A stretch of 64,000 bases of DNA, from the NCBI RefSeq assembly GCF_900106095.1, contig NZ_FNUD01000002.1:186001-250000 (forward strand), given 5' to 3'. The translations under genes were made by a program, and so were the position numbers. This stretch comes from Pseudomonas deceptionensis (GTDB taxonomy: Bacteria > Pseudomonadota > Gammaproteobacteria > Pseudomonadales > Pseudomonadaceae). This document shows positions 17,984 to 27,486 of this stretch, one piece after another (within the stretch, counting starts at the first letter, position 1; every line of letters starts with the position of its first letter). A model generated the notes under the pieces. That model was not told where the DNA came from, made no database searches, and saw only the letters and a list, made by a program, of their open reading frames with translations.

Positions 17984-18005
17984 CGTCGTACGTCATCGTA
18001 CAACT
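17984..18005. promoter_or_regulatory. Candidate operator of the FadR-type regulator before kdgD
   Basis: The sequence reads CGTCGTACGTCATCGTACAACT and contains an imperfect inverted repeat TCGTAC-N6-GTACAA. The right half ATCGTACAACT recurs, reverse-complemented, at 19132-19142 upstream of the regulator gene. GntR/FadR proteins bind short GT-N-AC palindromes, so this is the likely control site. Inferred only. Confidence 0.5.
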
Positions 18006-18076
18006 TAATAAGGTAACGTCAATCTCATTTCTTGCAATCGTGCTTGCCGGCGGCTGAATTTTGGATAATGAAAAGC

Positions 18077-18103
18077 ACAAAGCCCTTCTATTACGGGCTT
18101 TGT
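18077..18103 (-). terminator. Terminator of the FadR-family regulator
   Basis: ACAAAGCCC (18077-18085) pairs with GGGCTTTGT (18095-18103). On the minus strand the stem is followed by GCTTTTC. It lies beyond the regulator stop codon and a REP element. Confidence 0.65.
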
Positions 18104-18197
18104 AGGAGCCAAACAGAGTCGGAATTTAATTTCAGAACAGAGGTAGGTTGTCTGAGAAGTGGCTTACATCGGTACCTGCTGAGGAGGTACTTAAACC

Positions 18198-18248
18198 GTG
18201 GGAGCGAGCCTGCTCGCGAAAAACATTCGCGAGCAGGCTCGCTCCCAC
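18198..18248. repeat. REP hairpin after the FadR-family regulator
   Basis: GTGGGAGCGAGCCTGCTCGCG, spacer AAAAACATT, then CGCGAGCAGGCTCGCTCCCAC: a perfect inverted repeat with arms of about 21 bp. It is the cleanest copy of this REP family in the window. Confidence 0.9.
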
Positions 18249-18255
18249 AGGGGCC

Positions 18256-19014
18256 TTACCCGCGTTGCGCTTCTGCTGCTTCATGGGCATGACGCAGGCG
18301 CTCGCGGCTGTTGGTCAGGTGCAAGCGCATGGCCGCACGGGCAGCTTCCGAATCCTGACGGGCAATGGCCTGGTAAATCTCTTCGTGCTCGCGGCTCAGC
18401 CGGTTCATGTACTGCTGCTGGTCATCATGGGCCAGGCGCGCCGAATTGAGCCGGGTACGCGGAATGATGCTGGTGCCCAGGTGGCTCATGATATCGGTGA
18501 AGTAACGGTTGCCGGTCGACAGCGCAATCTGCAAATGGAACTGAAAGTCCGAGGCCACGGCATCACCATCACGGGCGGTGTTCTCGTTCAGCGCATCCAG
18601 CGCCGCACGCATCGCAGCCAGTTGCTCGGCACTGCGACGTTGCGCAGCCAACCCGGCCGACTCCACTTCAAGGCTGATACGCAGTTCAAGAATCGCCAGT
18701 ACATCGCGCAAGGTCACAACGGTCGCCGGGTCGATCCGAAAACCGCTCGGGCTCGGCGTATCCAGCACAAAGGTGCCGATACCGTGCCGGGTCTCGACCT
18801 GCCCGGCGGCCTGCAGACGGGAAATCGCCTCGCGCACCACCGTGCGGCTGACGCCATGCGCTTCCATGATCGCTGACTCGGTGGGCAACTTGTCGCCACG
18901 CTTGAGCATGCCGTCGCGGATCTGCTCGGACAGCACCGTCACCAACTCTTGCGCGAGGCTGCGGCGCTTGCGAGGGAGGCGGGGTACGTCGGTCTGGTTA
19001 TCCATGGTGAACAT
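18256..19014 (-). CDS. FadR-family (GntR) transcriptional regulator of sugar-acid catabolism
   Basis: The roughly 250-residue protein has an N-terminal winged helix-turn-helix (RRSLAQELVTVLSEQIRDG, then LPTESAIMEAHGVSRTVVREA) and a C-terminal FCD ligand domain with the Arg/His metal-site pattern. It lies beside kdgD-gudP-garD on the same strand, and both genes share a half-operator, so it likely represses the cluster until a sugar acid binds. Start is uncertain: ATG 19014 has GAGA upstream; ATG 19005 (MDNQTDV) gives the usual family start; a GTG exists at 19044. Confidence 0.85.
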   Translation of the reverse strand: MFTMDNQTDVPRLPRKRRSLAQELVTVLSEQIRDGMLKRGDKLPTESAIMEAHGVSRTVVREAISRLQAAGQVETRHGIGTFVLDTPSPSGFRIDPATVVTLRDVLAILELRISLEVESAGLAAQRRSAEQLAAMRAALDALNENTARDGDAVASDFQFHLQIALSTGNRYFTDIMSHLGTSIIPRTRLNSARLAHDDQQQYMNRLSREHEEIYQAIARQDSEAARAAMRLHLTNSRERLRHAHEAAEAQRG

Positions 19015-19342
19015 TTTTCTCGAATTCAAAGGGATCGGGAGCACTGATCATTAAAGCAGCCGAACAATCGACTTGGCGGATCTGTACGCGGCACTGCACT
19101 GCCCCCGTATAGGCGCATGATAGCTCAAGCGAGTTGTACGATCACCTGCTGACCGCCAATACCTTGTACCCCCCCTCCCCCGCTGCAGCCCCCAGCCGCC
19201 GCCGCTTTGCAAAAAAAGGACACATAATTTTCCCTACAGCATTAGCTGAGCCCTCCCGCACAAAACCCAGCCACCGCTGATACGTATCCTGTTTCAGTTT
19301 GCCCACGCTGCCCAGCTCACTTCAGATAAAGAATCTTTAGCC
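19015..19342. other. Divergent intergenic region between FadR-type regulator and autotransporter protease
   Basis: This 328-bp gap holds the half-operator AGTTGTACGAT (19132-19142) shared with the kdgD promoter and a C-rich tract (around 19170-19200). I see no gene, no clear -35/-10 pair and no strong hairpin. The protease gene has only a weak ribosome site before its ATG. Confidence 0.5.
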
Positions 19343-22300
19343 ATGCTGAGCCCCGACACACGCGACAAAAGGCCCCAAGACGAAACCATCCCCTCATCAT
19401 TACCCACCGCAACCTCCATCCTGCTGCTCGCTGGCCTGTGGACGCTCCCTGCACAAGCACTGGCGTACCACGAACAGGGGAATTTGCACGACGCCGCCAG
19501 CTGGCGCAGCGATGAGTTCAAGCTGAACTGGGGGCTGGGCGCCATTGGCGCGGATGCGGCCTATGCCCGCGGGCTCAGTGGCAGCGGGATACGCCTGGGC
19601 ATTGTCGACACCGGCGTTGACCTGCGCCATGGCGAATTCGCCGGAAAACCTCATTACGCACTTCGCCTGGCAGATCCCGGGTGCGAAAGAGAGACACTGC
19701 CCACCGATACGTCCGATGGATGCTTTCTCAGCGATGGCGACCGCGCCAGCATCGAGTACAACGACTTGCCGCCGCAGGCTCTGGCCGCACTGCAAGAACT
19801 GGTGGCAGACGGCGAGCTCACCCAGGATGAACTCACCCAGTACATCGACACGCTGGGGACCCAATACAACGGCCACGGCACCCACGTTGCCGGGATCATG
19901 CTGGCCAATCGCGATGGCGCAGGCAGCCACGGTGTTGCCTATGCAGCCAACCTGAGCACGGTGCGATCGTTCAGCAATACCTACAACTTTCTCCCGCCTT
20001 CGTTTGACAACACCCAGCTCGTCGAGCCAACGCCCCCCGATGCATTTATTACAGCCTATGCCCGGTTCCAAGAGCAGAACGTGCGCGCCATCAACCACAG
20101 CTGGGGCCTTTCCACCAGGCTGGACACCGCAGAAGAACTGGATACGGCCCTGCAAGGCATACGCCCGGGGTTAGGCGCCACACTTGCCCGTGGTTCACAA
20201 AGCACAGGGGTTTTACAGGTTTTTGCGGCGGGCAATGTCCGCGACCAGAACCCGGGCGAGTCCCCGCAAACGGCCCCTTTTGCCGGCATGCTCGCCACGC
20301 TGCCCAGGGCCATGCCCGAGCTTGAGCCGTACTGGCTGAGTGTGGTCAATGTAAACCGCAGCCTTGGCCTCAAAGCCGGTTCGATGCGCTGTGGTTACAG
20401 CATGGACTGGTGCCTCGCCGCCCCGGGCACCGAGGTCAAATCCGCCATCGTCAGCGGCGAGATCGATGTCGAAAAACTCTATGACACAGACGGCGAGGTC
20501 AATGGATTCAGGACCGTGGCCGACCGCCCGACCTTTGGCTATGCCACCTATACCGGCACCTCCATGGCCACCCCCCATGTCACCGGCGCGCTCGGTGTGT
20601 TGATGGAGCGCTTTCCCTATTTGAGCAACACGCAGATCCGCGATGTGTTGCTGACCACTGCGCAAGACCTGGGTGACCCCGGCGTGGATGACGTGTATGG
20701 CTGGGGCCTGGTCGACCTCAAAAAGGCCATCGACGGGCCTGGGCAACTGCGCGTCGACACCACTGTGGCCATGGACCGCCGGGCCGGTGGCGCGGTGGTC
20801 TGGCAAGGCGGCGCCTGGGATGACTGGCGCAACGACATCAGTGGCCCGGGCCGACTGGGCAAAACCGGCGATGGCTGGCTGCGCCTCAGCGGCGACAACA
20901 GCTTTGCAGGGGCGACTCTCAACGGTGGCATCCTGGAACTCGATGGTCACAACCGCTTCACCCGCGATATCAATGTCGCGGGCGGGTTATTGCGACTCAA
21001 CGGCACCTTGCAGGGCACTGACCTCAACGTGACCGGCGGCATCGCCCATATCAGCGGCCGGCAAACCGACGCCATGACCCGGGTGGGCACGGCCGGTTTT
21101 CTCAGCGGCGATGGCACACTGGCTGACACCCAAGTGCTGGGCACGATTGCCCCCGGCAGTGAACAGCGCCCGCTGACGGTCAACGGCGACTACCAGCAAG
21201 GCCCGGGCTCGACGCTGATCGCCACGGCGGGAAAAAACCCTGACACACCGGCGCTGCAGGTCAGCGGCCAGGCCCGACTGGGAGACAGTACGCTGCGTCT
21301 GTCACCGGCCCCCGCCGTATTCACCCTGGGCCAGCATTACCGCGTGCTGCAGGCCGACGCGGGCATCGAGGGCGATTTCACCAGGATTGATCATCGGGCG
21401 TTCTCCCCCTTTCTCAGCTTCACCCGGACCCTCGACGCCCACACAGCGGGGTTTGATGTGGCCCGCGGCCTGCCACTGGCCTCAGCCGCCAACACCGCCA
21501 ACCAGCGCGCCACGGCCAGGGCCGCCGACCACCTAGCCATGTCCGAGCCGCTGGCGCAGCGCCTGACCTCGCTGTTCCCGGAGCAAGTGCGGCCTGCACT
21601 GGACCAGCTCAGCGGTGAAGTGCACGCCAGCACCCAGTCGGTCATGATCGAAAACAGTCAGTTACTGCGCGACGCAGCGCTGGCGCGTGCGCGAGGAGCA
21701 CTCGACACCCCCTCCCGGCAGACAGGCAACTCACGACAAGGCCTTTGGGTACAGTCACAGCATCAAAACGGGCGCCTGGACGGTGACGGCAATGCGGCGT
21801 CCGCCAGCCACAAGCATTCAGGCGTACTGATCGGCGCCGACCACGACTTCGATCAAGGTTCCCGCGCCGGGGTGCTGCTGGCCAGCGGTCAAGTCAGCGT
21901 CAAAACCGGTGGTAGCAAAGCCACCCTCTACAGCAACCAGATCGGCCTGCATGCAGGGCATACCTGGGATGCGCTGGGGTTATACGGCGGCCTCAGCTAT
22001 GGCCAGTCCCAAGTACAGACCCGGCGCCACGTCAGTTTTGCCGGGGTCGATGAAAGCCTGTCCGCCGAATACCGCAGCCAGATCCACCAGGCGTTTATCG
22101 AAGGCAACTATCGTTTGAGCCAGGGTGCATGGGATTGGCAGCCGTTTGTGCAATTTGCCAGTGTGCGCACCCGCAGTGACGGGTTCCGCGAAATCAGTGC
22201 CAGAAGCGCCTTGAAAGGCCGCACCGCCAACAGCGTGGTTAACCTGACCACCAGCGGCGTGCGCTTGAATGTGGACTTGAGCAGAACGTCGACGGGGCCC

Positions 22301-22558
22301 TCCTGGCTAAGCCTCAACGCCAGTGCGGCCTACACCCGCGCCAATGGCGATCTGACCCCTACGGCCGATGTCGCCTGGCAAGGGGCAAGCACGATGCGCA
22401 TCGCCGGCGCACCGCTGAACAGCACAGCGTTGAACCTGAACCTGGGCGCGGTGGCACGGCTCACCCGCAGCAGCTCAGCCAGCATGAGCCTGAGTGATCA
22501 GCGCGGTGACCGTGCGCAAGAACGCAGCGTGTCGGCGCAGTATCAATTTGACTTCTGA
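19343..22558 (+). CDS. Autotransporter serine protease (subtilisin S8 passenger)
   Basis: The 1071-residue protein has an extended signal region (hydrophobic core about 23-40, AQA-type site), a subtilisin passenger with the full triad D89 (GIVDTGVD), H178 (NGHGTHVAG) and S407 (GTSMATP), a linker of autotransporter-type repeats (about 480-690) and a C-terminal beta-barrel (about 790-1071) ending in Phe (YQFDF), the usual signal for outer membrane insertion. Secreted proteases of this type in Pseudomonas and Bordetella (EprS, SphB1) process surface proteins or act on host factors. Its substrate is unknown; the second autotransporter 5 kb away is a possible one. Confidence 0.9.
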   Translation: MLSPDTRDKRPQDETIPSSLPTATSILLLAGLWTLPAQALAYHEQGNLHDAASWRSDEFKLNWGLGAIGADAAYARGLSGSGIRLGIVDTGVDLRHGEFAGKPHYALRLADPGCERETLPTDTSDGCFLSDGDRASIEYNDLPPQALAALQELVADGELTQDELTQYIDTLGTQYNGHGTHVAGIMLANRDGAGSHGVAYAANLSTVRSFSNTYNFLPPSFDNTQLVEPTPPDAFITAYARFQEQNVRAINHSWGLSTRLDTAEELDTALQGIRPGLGATLARGSQSTGVLQVFAAGNVRDQNPGESPQTAPFAGMLATLPRAMPELEPYWLSVVNVNRSLGLKAGSMRCGYSMDWCLAAPGTEVKSAIVSGEIDVEKLYDTDGEVNGFRTVADRPTFGYATYTGTSMATPHVTGALGVLMERFPYLSNTQIRDVLLTTAQDLGDPGVDDVYGWGLVDLKKAIDGPGQLRVDTTVAMDRRAGGAVVWQGGAWDDWRNDISGPGRLGKTGDGWLRLSGDNSFAGATLNGGILELDGHNRFTRDINVAGGLLRLNGTLQGTDLNVTGGIAHISGRQTDAMTRVGTAGFLSGDGTLADTQVLGTIAPGSEQRPLTVNGDYQQGPGSTLIATAGKNPDTPALQVSGQARLGDSTLRLSPAPAVFTLGQHYRVLQADAGIEGDFTRIDHRAFSPFLSFTRTLDAHTAGFDVARGLPLASAANTANQRATARAADHLAMSEPLAQRLTSLFPEQVRPALDQLSGEVHASTQSVMIENSQLLRDAALARARGALDTPSRQTGNSRQGLWVQSQHQNGRLDGDGNAASASHKHSGVLIGADHDFDQGSRAGVLLASGQVSVKTGGSKATLYSNQIGLHAGHTWDALGLYGGLSYGQSQVQTRRHVSFAGVDESLSAEYRSQIHQAFIEGNYRLSQGAWDWQPFVQFASVRTRSDGFREISARSALKGRTANSVVNLTTSGVRLNVDLSRTSTGPSWLSLNASAAYTRANGDLTPTADVAWQGASTMRIAGAPLNSTALNLNLGAVARLTRSSSASMSLSDQRGDRAQERSVSAQYQFDF

Positions 22559-22585
22559 AGACCGGGCGCAACAGCGCCCGGTCTT
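22558..22585. terminator. Bidirectional terminator between protease and helicase genes
   Basis: AAGACCGGGCGC (22558-22569) and GCGCCCGGTCTT (22574-22585) pair perfectly around AACA, with TTTCTTC following on the plus strand. It begins at the last base of the protease stop and lies in a convergent gap of 30 bp. Confidence 0.85.
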
Positions 22586-22588
22586 TCT

Positions 22589-25500
22589 TCAGGCCAACTG
22601 CGGTGAAGACTCATCCTCCTGAATATCGCTCACAATATCCAGGTCGTCCGGGACCCAGATCAGGAACGGGTCCTTGGCCGGCCGGTCGTCATAAGGCCGT
22701 GCGCCCTCTTCATCTGATTGGCCGGCCCGTCGAAAACCGTACACCTGGCGCCGTTCGACATGAATGCTCGGCGCCGCCCCTGCGCCACTCGAAGGCTCGA
22801 TGTTCATGGCCGTTAAGGTAGCCAGCACATCCTCAATGATCTGTTGTCGGTTGAGGGTGAACGCCGAAGCGAAGCAGCGCCAGAAGCGCCAGCCCGCGCG
22901 CTCCAGAATGCGTTGGCGGCGCATGTCACTGTCCCAGCGGTCAGGCCCGTGGAAGCGGTCGCCGTCGCACTCGATGGCCAGGCGGCTGTCGTTGTCACCT
23001 TCAACCACCATGTCGATGCGATAAGCCCCCACGCCGACCTGCGGAATCACCCGATAGCCGCGCTGCGTCAGCTCATCGTACATATCGCGCTCAAAGCCCG
23101 ACTCGCACAACTCCCGCAAATCGCTGACCTGGGCCGCATCCTGGGTAAAGGGCGTTTCAAAATGCTCAATCAGGCCCCGGCGCAAGCCATCGACCGCGCT
23201 AAGGTCGGTCAGCTCGACGCTGCGCACCAGGTACATGCGGTCCCGCGCCCGGGACGCGGCCACGTTGAAACGCTGGGCAATGGAGTCACGGCTATTGGCA
23301 AAGCAATCACCGGGGCTGGCCACCATCGACAGGAACATGATGTCCCGCTCCTTGCCCTGGAAAGTGCGCGCATCGCCACAGCTGATCTGGAACCGGGTGA
23401 TCACTTCTTCACCCAGCGCCTTGGTCAGCATCTGCATGATTTTTTGCGCCTGCTCCGCCCCCAATAACGAGACCACGCCAATGCTGCGCCCGACAATTTG
23501 CGGCAGAGCGATCAAACGGCGGATTTCCTCGACAATCACATTGGCTTCGCCGAGGTTGAACTTGCCCTTTTTCGCCCCGTCCATCACCAGCAGATCCACC
23601 AGCGGCGGGTCCAGGCGCTCGGTCAGCATCGGCAGGCGCAGCGGCTTGAGTTCGTGGTTGTAGAACTCGCGCTTGGAGTACTCGATGATCGGCGCCACGC
23701 AGCGAAAGTGCTCGCGCAGCATGGTGCCGCTCTTGGCAAACACCACCTTGAACAGGTCATACAGCGAACGTTCCGGGGACATCAAGGGCCGATAGAGCCC
23801 CACCTGGTTGCCCAAAAAGCGCGCCATCATGTTCTGCACGCGTTCTTCTTCCATGCCGATGCCGTCCGGCGAGACCTGTTTGTCATCGCCCACCACCAGC
23901 ACTTTTTTCGCCCGCAGCAAGGCCGGCAGCGCGGTCAAATCGGACTGCGATGCTTCGTCGATTATCACCAGATCGAACGCGCCGTACTGCGCCGGCAAGC
24001 TCTCGCAAATACGGTAGTGCGGCATGATCCAGCACGGGATCGCCGAGATCGCCACGTCGGCAGCCAGTCGCGCGTCCTGTCGATAACGCCCGGCACGCAC
24101 GCCGGTGCCCTTGCCGATTTTTCGGATCGCGGTGCGATACAACTCAAGGGCTGCCCGGACACTCGGCGTGGCGTTTTCTGACAAGCGCAACCAGGTACGT
24201 TTAACCACCGCATCCTGATAAAGACGCGACAGGCTCAACTCCAGTTCACCGCGCAATGTGAACAGGCGCTTGAGGTCTTCTCGCCCATCAATGCTCTTCA
24301 GGTACTGCGCCAAACGGCTCAGGCGCCATACGTCCAGGCAGTTATCCGCAAGCAGGTCATCCACCGGCCCGGTGCACGGTTCGTTACGCAAGCGGGCAGC
24401 CCAGATCAGCCCGCCGCTTTGCGCAATAACGTCCGTCACCCGTTGCACCGTTTCAAGTGCGCCGGTCAGCGCCAGCACCCGGCGCAGTTCATCCATCAGC
24501 TCGGACCACTGCGCCTGAAGCTCGGTGACGCTCACATCCGGCTGGCCCAGGCTTGCGTCGAGAAACCCTTGCAGACGCTCGCTTATAGCGCCGCCACAAC
24601 CGGCCAGAGCCTTGTTGAATGTTTCCTTGAGCACCCAGGTGGCCGCAAGACGGTGGCGCATCAGGTAATGACGCAGAATGCTAGCGCCTTTGCCCAGCAC
24701 GGCCTCGTCACTGCGCAACTGGCTGACTTCAACCCAGTCCGGGAGCAGTTGCCTGAGTTCGGTGTGGGCGCGGACTTCGCCGTGCTCCGCGAGGATAATG
24801 TCGTCGTACAGTTCAATCGCCCGGGTAGCCGCCAGCAGTTGCTCGACGTCGGCTTCAAGGGTCGGCAACGGCATTTCGGCGGCCAGTGCATTCCAGCGCA
24901 ACAGCAAGGTGCGACCCAGTTGCTGGAAGCGCACAAAAGCTTGCACATGCGCCCAGTCCTGATCGTTTTGCGGCTTGCTGCCCAACACCACAATGGCGTC
25001 CAGCAACTGTTTCTGGCTGCCCTTGCCGATCAGGCCGGACAACCCGAACGGGCGCCGTCCCTGGGCCAGGTTATCAATGGCGGCTACCACTTCGGGCTGC
25101 GCCTGGGGCTCGAATGACAAGCTCACCGGCCTGGCCACAAACGCCTTGCGCCCGCCCAGTGCCTCTTTGATTTCAGCCTTGAGGCTGTCAAAAAGCGCCA
25201 GCACATCAGCATTCGGGTTGCGTATCAAATGGGCCTGCATGGCCGCCACCCAGCTGTGTTCGGCAGTCGCAAGCTGCGTGCGCAGGGCCTGCAAGTGTTC
25301 CAGATGCTCGACCAGGGCCTGTGCCTGCTCAAGGGTCTGCACACTGGCGTCCAGCAAACGCGGCACCTCGCCGGTGCTTTCCTTGTGCTGCAACTGGCTT
25401 TCCTGAGCCAGATCCTGGTGCACCTGGATCAGCGTTTGCGCCTGTGGGAAATCCTCCAATTGCGGCACTTTGTGCCCCAGGTAAGACAACGCGTCTGCGA

Positions 25501-27298
25501 GCACCAGCCGTGCCTCGCGCAGGGCGATGATGTCTTGCAGGGCAAAACGCGGACGATGCTCCTCGCCAATCCCGATCTGATCGGCAAAGCCGTTGATCTC
25601 GTCTTGGGCCGTGGCGACCTGTAGCGCGGCATGGGTAGGGCTAAGGCGTTCGCCGTCGATTTCCAGGTCCGACAGGTTGCGCTCGGCCCACTGGGTGATC
25701 TCACGATCGGCACTGGCCATTTGACCGTGGAGGGTATTGATTTCGTCATCAATCTGGCTGATTTCGCGCTTATAAAGCGACCGATCAATGCGCTGAACTT
25801 CAGCTGAGATTTTTTGAATGGCGAATTCGAACTGCTTCATGCCATCCGCTTCGCTGCTCAGCAGGCTGATCGCCAGCGGGCGAATGTCTTCGGGAAGCTT
25901 TTCCTGCAACACAGCCAGCGCCGGGTCTTTCATCGACGTCACCAGCACCCGCTTGCCATTGGCCAGGTAGTGGCTGATGACGTTGGCGATGGTGTGGGTT
26001 TTACCGGTACCGGGCGGGCCTTGCACCACAACCCCATCGTGCACTTCCAGCAGCTGGATGATTTGCACCTGCTCGTCGTTGTACGGCTTGGGGAAGTACA
26101 GTTCGTGGGCTTTGGCAGCCGGTGCACCATCACTTTGGGAGCCACTGACGTAGGACAGGCCACGAAACGGTGGCAGCACCACGTCTTCAAGCACGCTCGA
26201 TGGTTCGGTCAAGATCGCCTGCAAGGCGGCTGGCAACTCGCCGATCGCCTCGATCTCGCCCTCGAAGCGCCCCAGGTCTTCAATAAACATGTTGCTGTCG
26301 CGGGCGCGGGCAAACAGGGTCCAGGTGTCCGTCACACACAGGTGCTCACCGGCCTTGGGCACGCTGCGATCACCTTCGGTCACCGTCACCGGCACAAACT
26401 GCCCTTGGGCATCGAGCAACGAAGAGGCCGAACGGATCACCGGCTCATGACTGGCGGGGTTGAACGGGCTGATCCCGGCCTGGTCTTTCTTGAAAAAGTC
26501 CTTGGCCAGGGTCGCCAACGGCCCGACGCCGGCAATGTCTGCCGCCACATAGGCGTCCACTTCCAGACGCGGCTCGGCGGCACGCGGGCGCACTTCAATC
26601 GCCATGCTGTCCGGGTTGATGGCAATCTCGACCAATTGACTGATCAGCGGGTAATGGATGACGCCGACCACGGGATGTTCCCACGTCGACACTCCCAGGC
26701 CCCAGACCAGCTCCAGCTGTGCATCCCCCAGGTTGCCCTGCATTTGCTGCACCAGCAGAAACAGCTCGGCATACAGCTCAATGCTTTTGCGGCGTAGTTT
26801 TTCCTCTACTGCCCACAGGCGCCAGGCAGTTTGGCTGTAGGACTTGAACTGGGCCTTGATCTCGCCCGCATCCAGGCAGTCTTCCAGATTCACCCACTCA
26901 TCCAGCGGGGCATCTTCAGCGATCTCGATACCGGCCGTGGCCAAACGCTCAAGCTCGGGCCCGGACACCGCGGCACTGTTGACCAACGCTTCGTGAGCCA
27001 CCCGCAGTTTGAGCGCAGGCGCGGTTTGCGGGTCGCCTGCCAGCTCGATCCACAGCGCCAGCAGCGGGCTCAGGGGCGCCGGCGGACGGGTCTCGTGCAG
27101 ACGCTCAAGCCGTAGCCAGATTTCGTCTTCGTCACCTTCCAGCACATCCAGGCTGACACCCGGCAATGCCCGCAGCTTTTCTTCGCTGGCACTAAAGGCG
27201 TTGTGCTGGCTGACGGTTAACGCGGGCCGCTTTTGCATGAGTGCCGTCTGTTTTACAAACTCAATCAGACCGGCGAGACGTGCGCGTACTGTATCCAT
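22589..27298 (-). CDS. Large superfamily 1 helicase with C-terminal Vsr/MTES_1575-like nuclease domain
   Basis: The 1569-residue protein has Walker A at about 427-434 (GPPGTGKT), a long helical insertion (about 480-1050), Walker B and the next motifs near 1108 (LVIIDEASQ, VVGDDKQVSP) and late SF1 motifs (GKERDIMFLSM, NVAASRARDRMYLVRS), the layout of COG1112/DNA2-NAM7 helicases. After about residue 1420 a restriction-endonuclease fold follows (IDMVVEG, AIECDGDRFHG, RILERAGWRFWR), like the Vsr-related nuclease fused to such helicases. An N-terminal region of about 400 residues is unassigned. Such helicase-nucleases are often found in defence loci, but none of its neighbours is a defence gene. 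The start has no strong ribosome site visible. Confidence 0.85.
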   Translation of the reverse strand: MDTVRARLAGLIEFVKQTALMQKRPALTVSQHNAFSASEEKLRALPGVSLDVLEGDEDEIWLRLERLHETRPPAPLSPLLALWIELAGDPQTAPALKLRVAHEALVNSAAVSGPELERLATAGIEIAEDAPLDEWVNLEDCLDAGEIKAQFKSYSQTAWRLWAVEEKLRRKSIELYAELFLLVQQMQGNLGDAQLELVWGLGVSTWEHPVVGVIHYPLISQLVEIAINPDSMAIEVRPRAAEPRLEVDAYVAADIAGVGPLATLAKDFFKKDQAGISPFNPASHEPVIRSASSLLDAQGQFVPVTVTEGDRSVPKAGEHLCVTDTWTLFARARDSNMFIEDLGRFEGEIEAIGELPAALQAILTEPSSVLEDVVLPPFRGLSYVSGSQSDGAPAAKAHELYFPKPYNDEQVQIIQLLEVHDGVVVQGPPGTGKTHTIANVISHYLANGKRVLVTSMKDPALAVLQEKLPEDIRPLAISLLSSEADGMKQFEFAIQKISAEVQRIDRSLYKREISQIDDEINTLHGQMASADREITQWAERNLSDLEIDGERLSPTHAALQVATAQDEINGFADQIGIGEEHRPRFALQDIIALREARLVLADALSYLGHKVPQLEDFPQAQTLIQVHQDLAQESQLQHKESTGEVPRLLDASVQTLEQAQALVEHLEHLQALRTQLATAEHSWVAAMQAHLIRNPNADVLALFDSLKAEIKEALGGRKAFVARPVSLSFEPQAQPEVVAAIDNLAQGRRPFGLSGLIGKGSQKQLLDAIVVLGSKPQNDQDWAHVQAFVRFQQLGRTLLLRWNALAAEMPLPTLEADVEQLLAATRAIELYDDIILAEHGEVRAHTELRQLLPDWVEVSQLRSDEAVLGKGASILRHYLMRHRLAATWVLKETFNKALAGCGGAISERLQGFLDASLGQPDVSVTELQAQWSELMDELRRVLALTGALETVQRVTDVIAQSGGLIWAARLRNEPCTGPVDDLLADNCLDVWRLSRLAQYLKSIDGREDLKRLFTLRGELELSLSRLYQDAVVKRTWLRLSENATPSVRAALELYRTAIRKIGKGTGVRAGRYRQDARLAADVAISAIPCWIMPHYRICESLPAQYGAFDLVIIDEASQSDLTALPALLRAKKVLVVGDDKQVSPDGIGMEEERVQNMMARFLGNQVGLYRPLMSPERSLYDLFKVVFAKSGTMLREHFRCVAPIIEYSKREFYNHELKPLRLPMLTERLDPPLVDLLVMDGAKKGKFNLGEANVIVEEIRRLIALPQIVGRSIGVVSLLGAEQAQKIMQMLTKALGEEVITRFQISCGDARTFQGKERDIMFLSMVASPGDCFANSRDSIAQRFNVAASRARDRMYLVRSVELTDLSAVDGLRRGLIEHFETPFTQDAAQVSDLRELCESGFERDMYDELTQRGYRVIPQVGVGAYRIDMVVEGDNDSRLAIECDGDRFHGPDRWDSDMRRQRILERAGWRFWRCFASAFTLNRQQIIEDVLATLTAMNIEPSSGAGAAPSIHVERRQVYGFRRAGQSDEEGARPYDDRPAKDPFLIWVPDDLDIVSDIQEDESSPQLA

Positions 27299-27486
27299 GT
27301 TTGAACTGAACCACTTTGATAAGGGGGCGCGGTATTCATGGAGAAAACCTGAAGGCGCCGGGTGAAAGCGAAAAATCCTGCAATGGCCTACACGATACAG
27401 AGGTTGCAGTGGTATTCAGATACATCATTTTGTAAAAACTACTCGCTATACAAGACGACCCGGTTATTCCCAAAAGGTCGTTCGCC

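Noticed and set aside
18198..18248. REP hairpins as possible CRISPR repeats
   Set aside because: Copies are single, far apart and palindromic across their whole length, with no spacer arrays or cas genes.
27421..27460. TTGTAA and TATACA boxes as a promoter for the second autotransporter
   Set aside because: The spacing is only 11 bp, too short for a sigma70 promoter.
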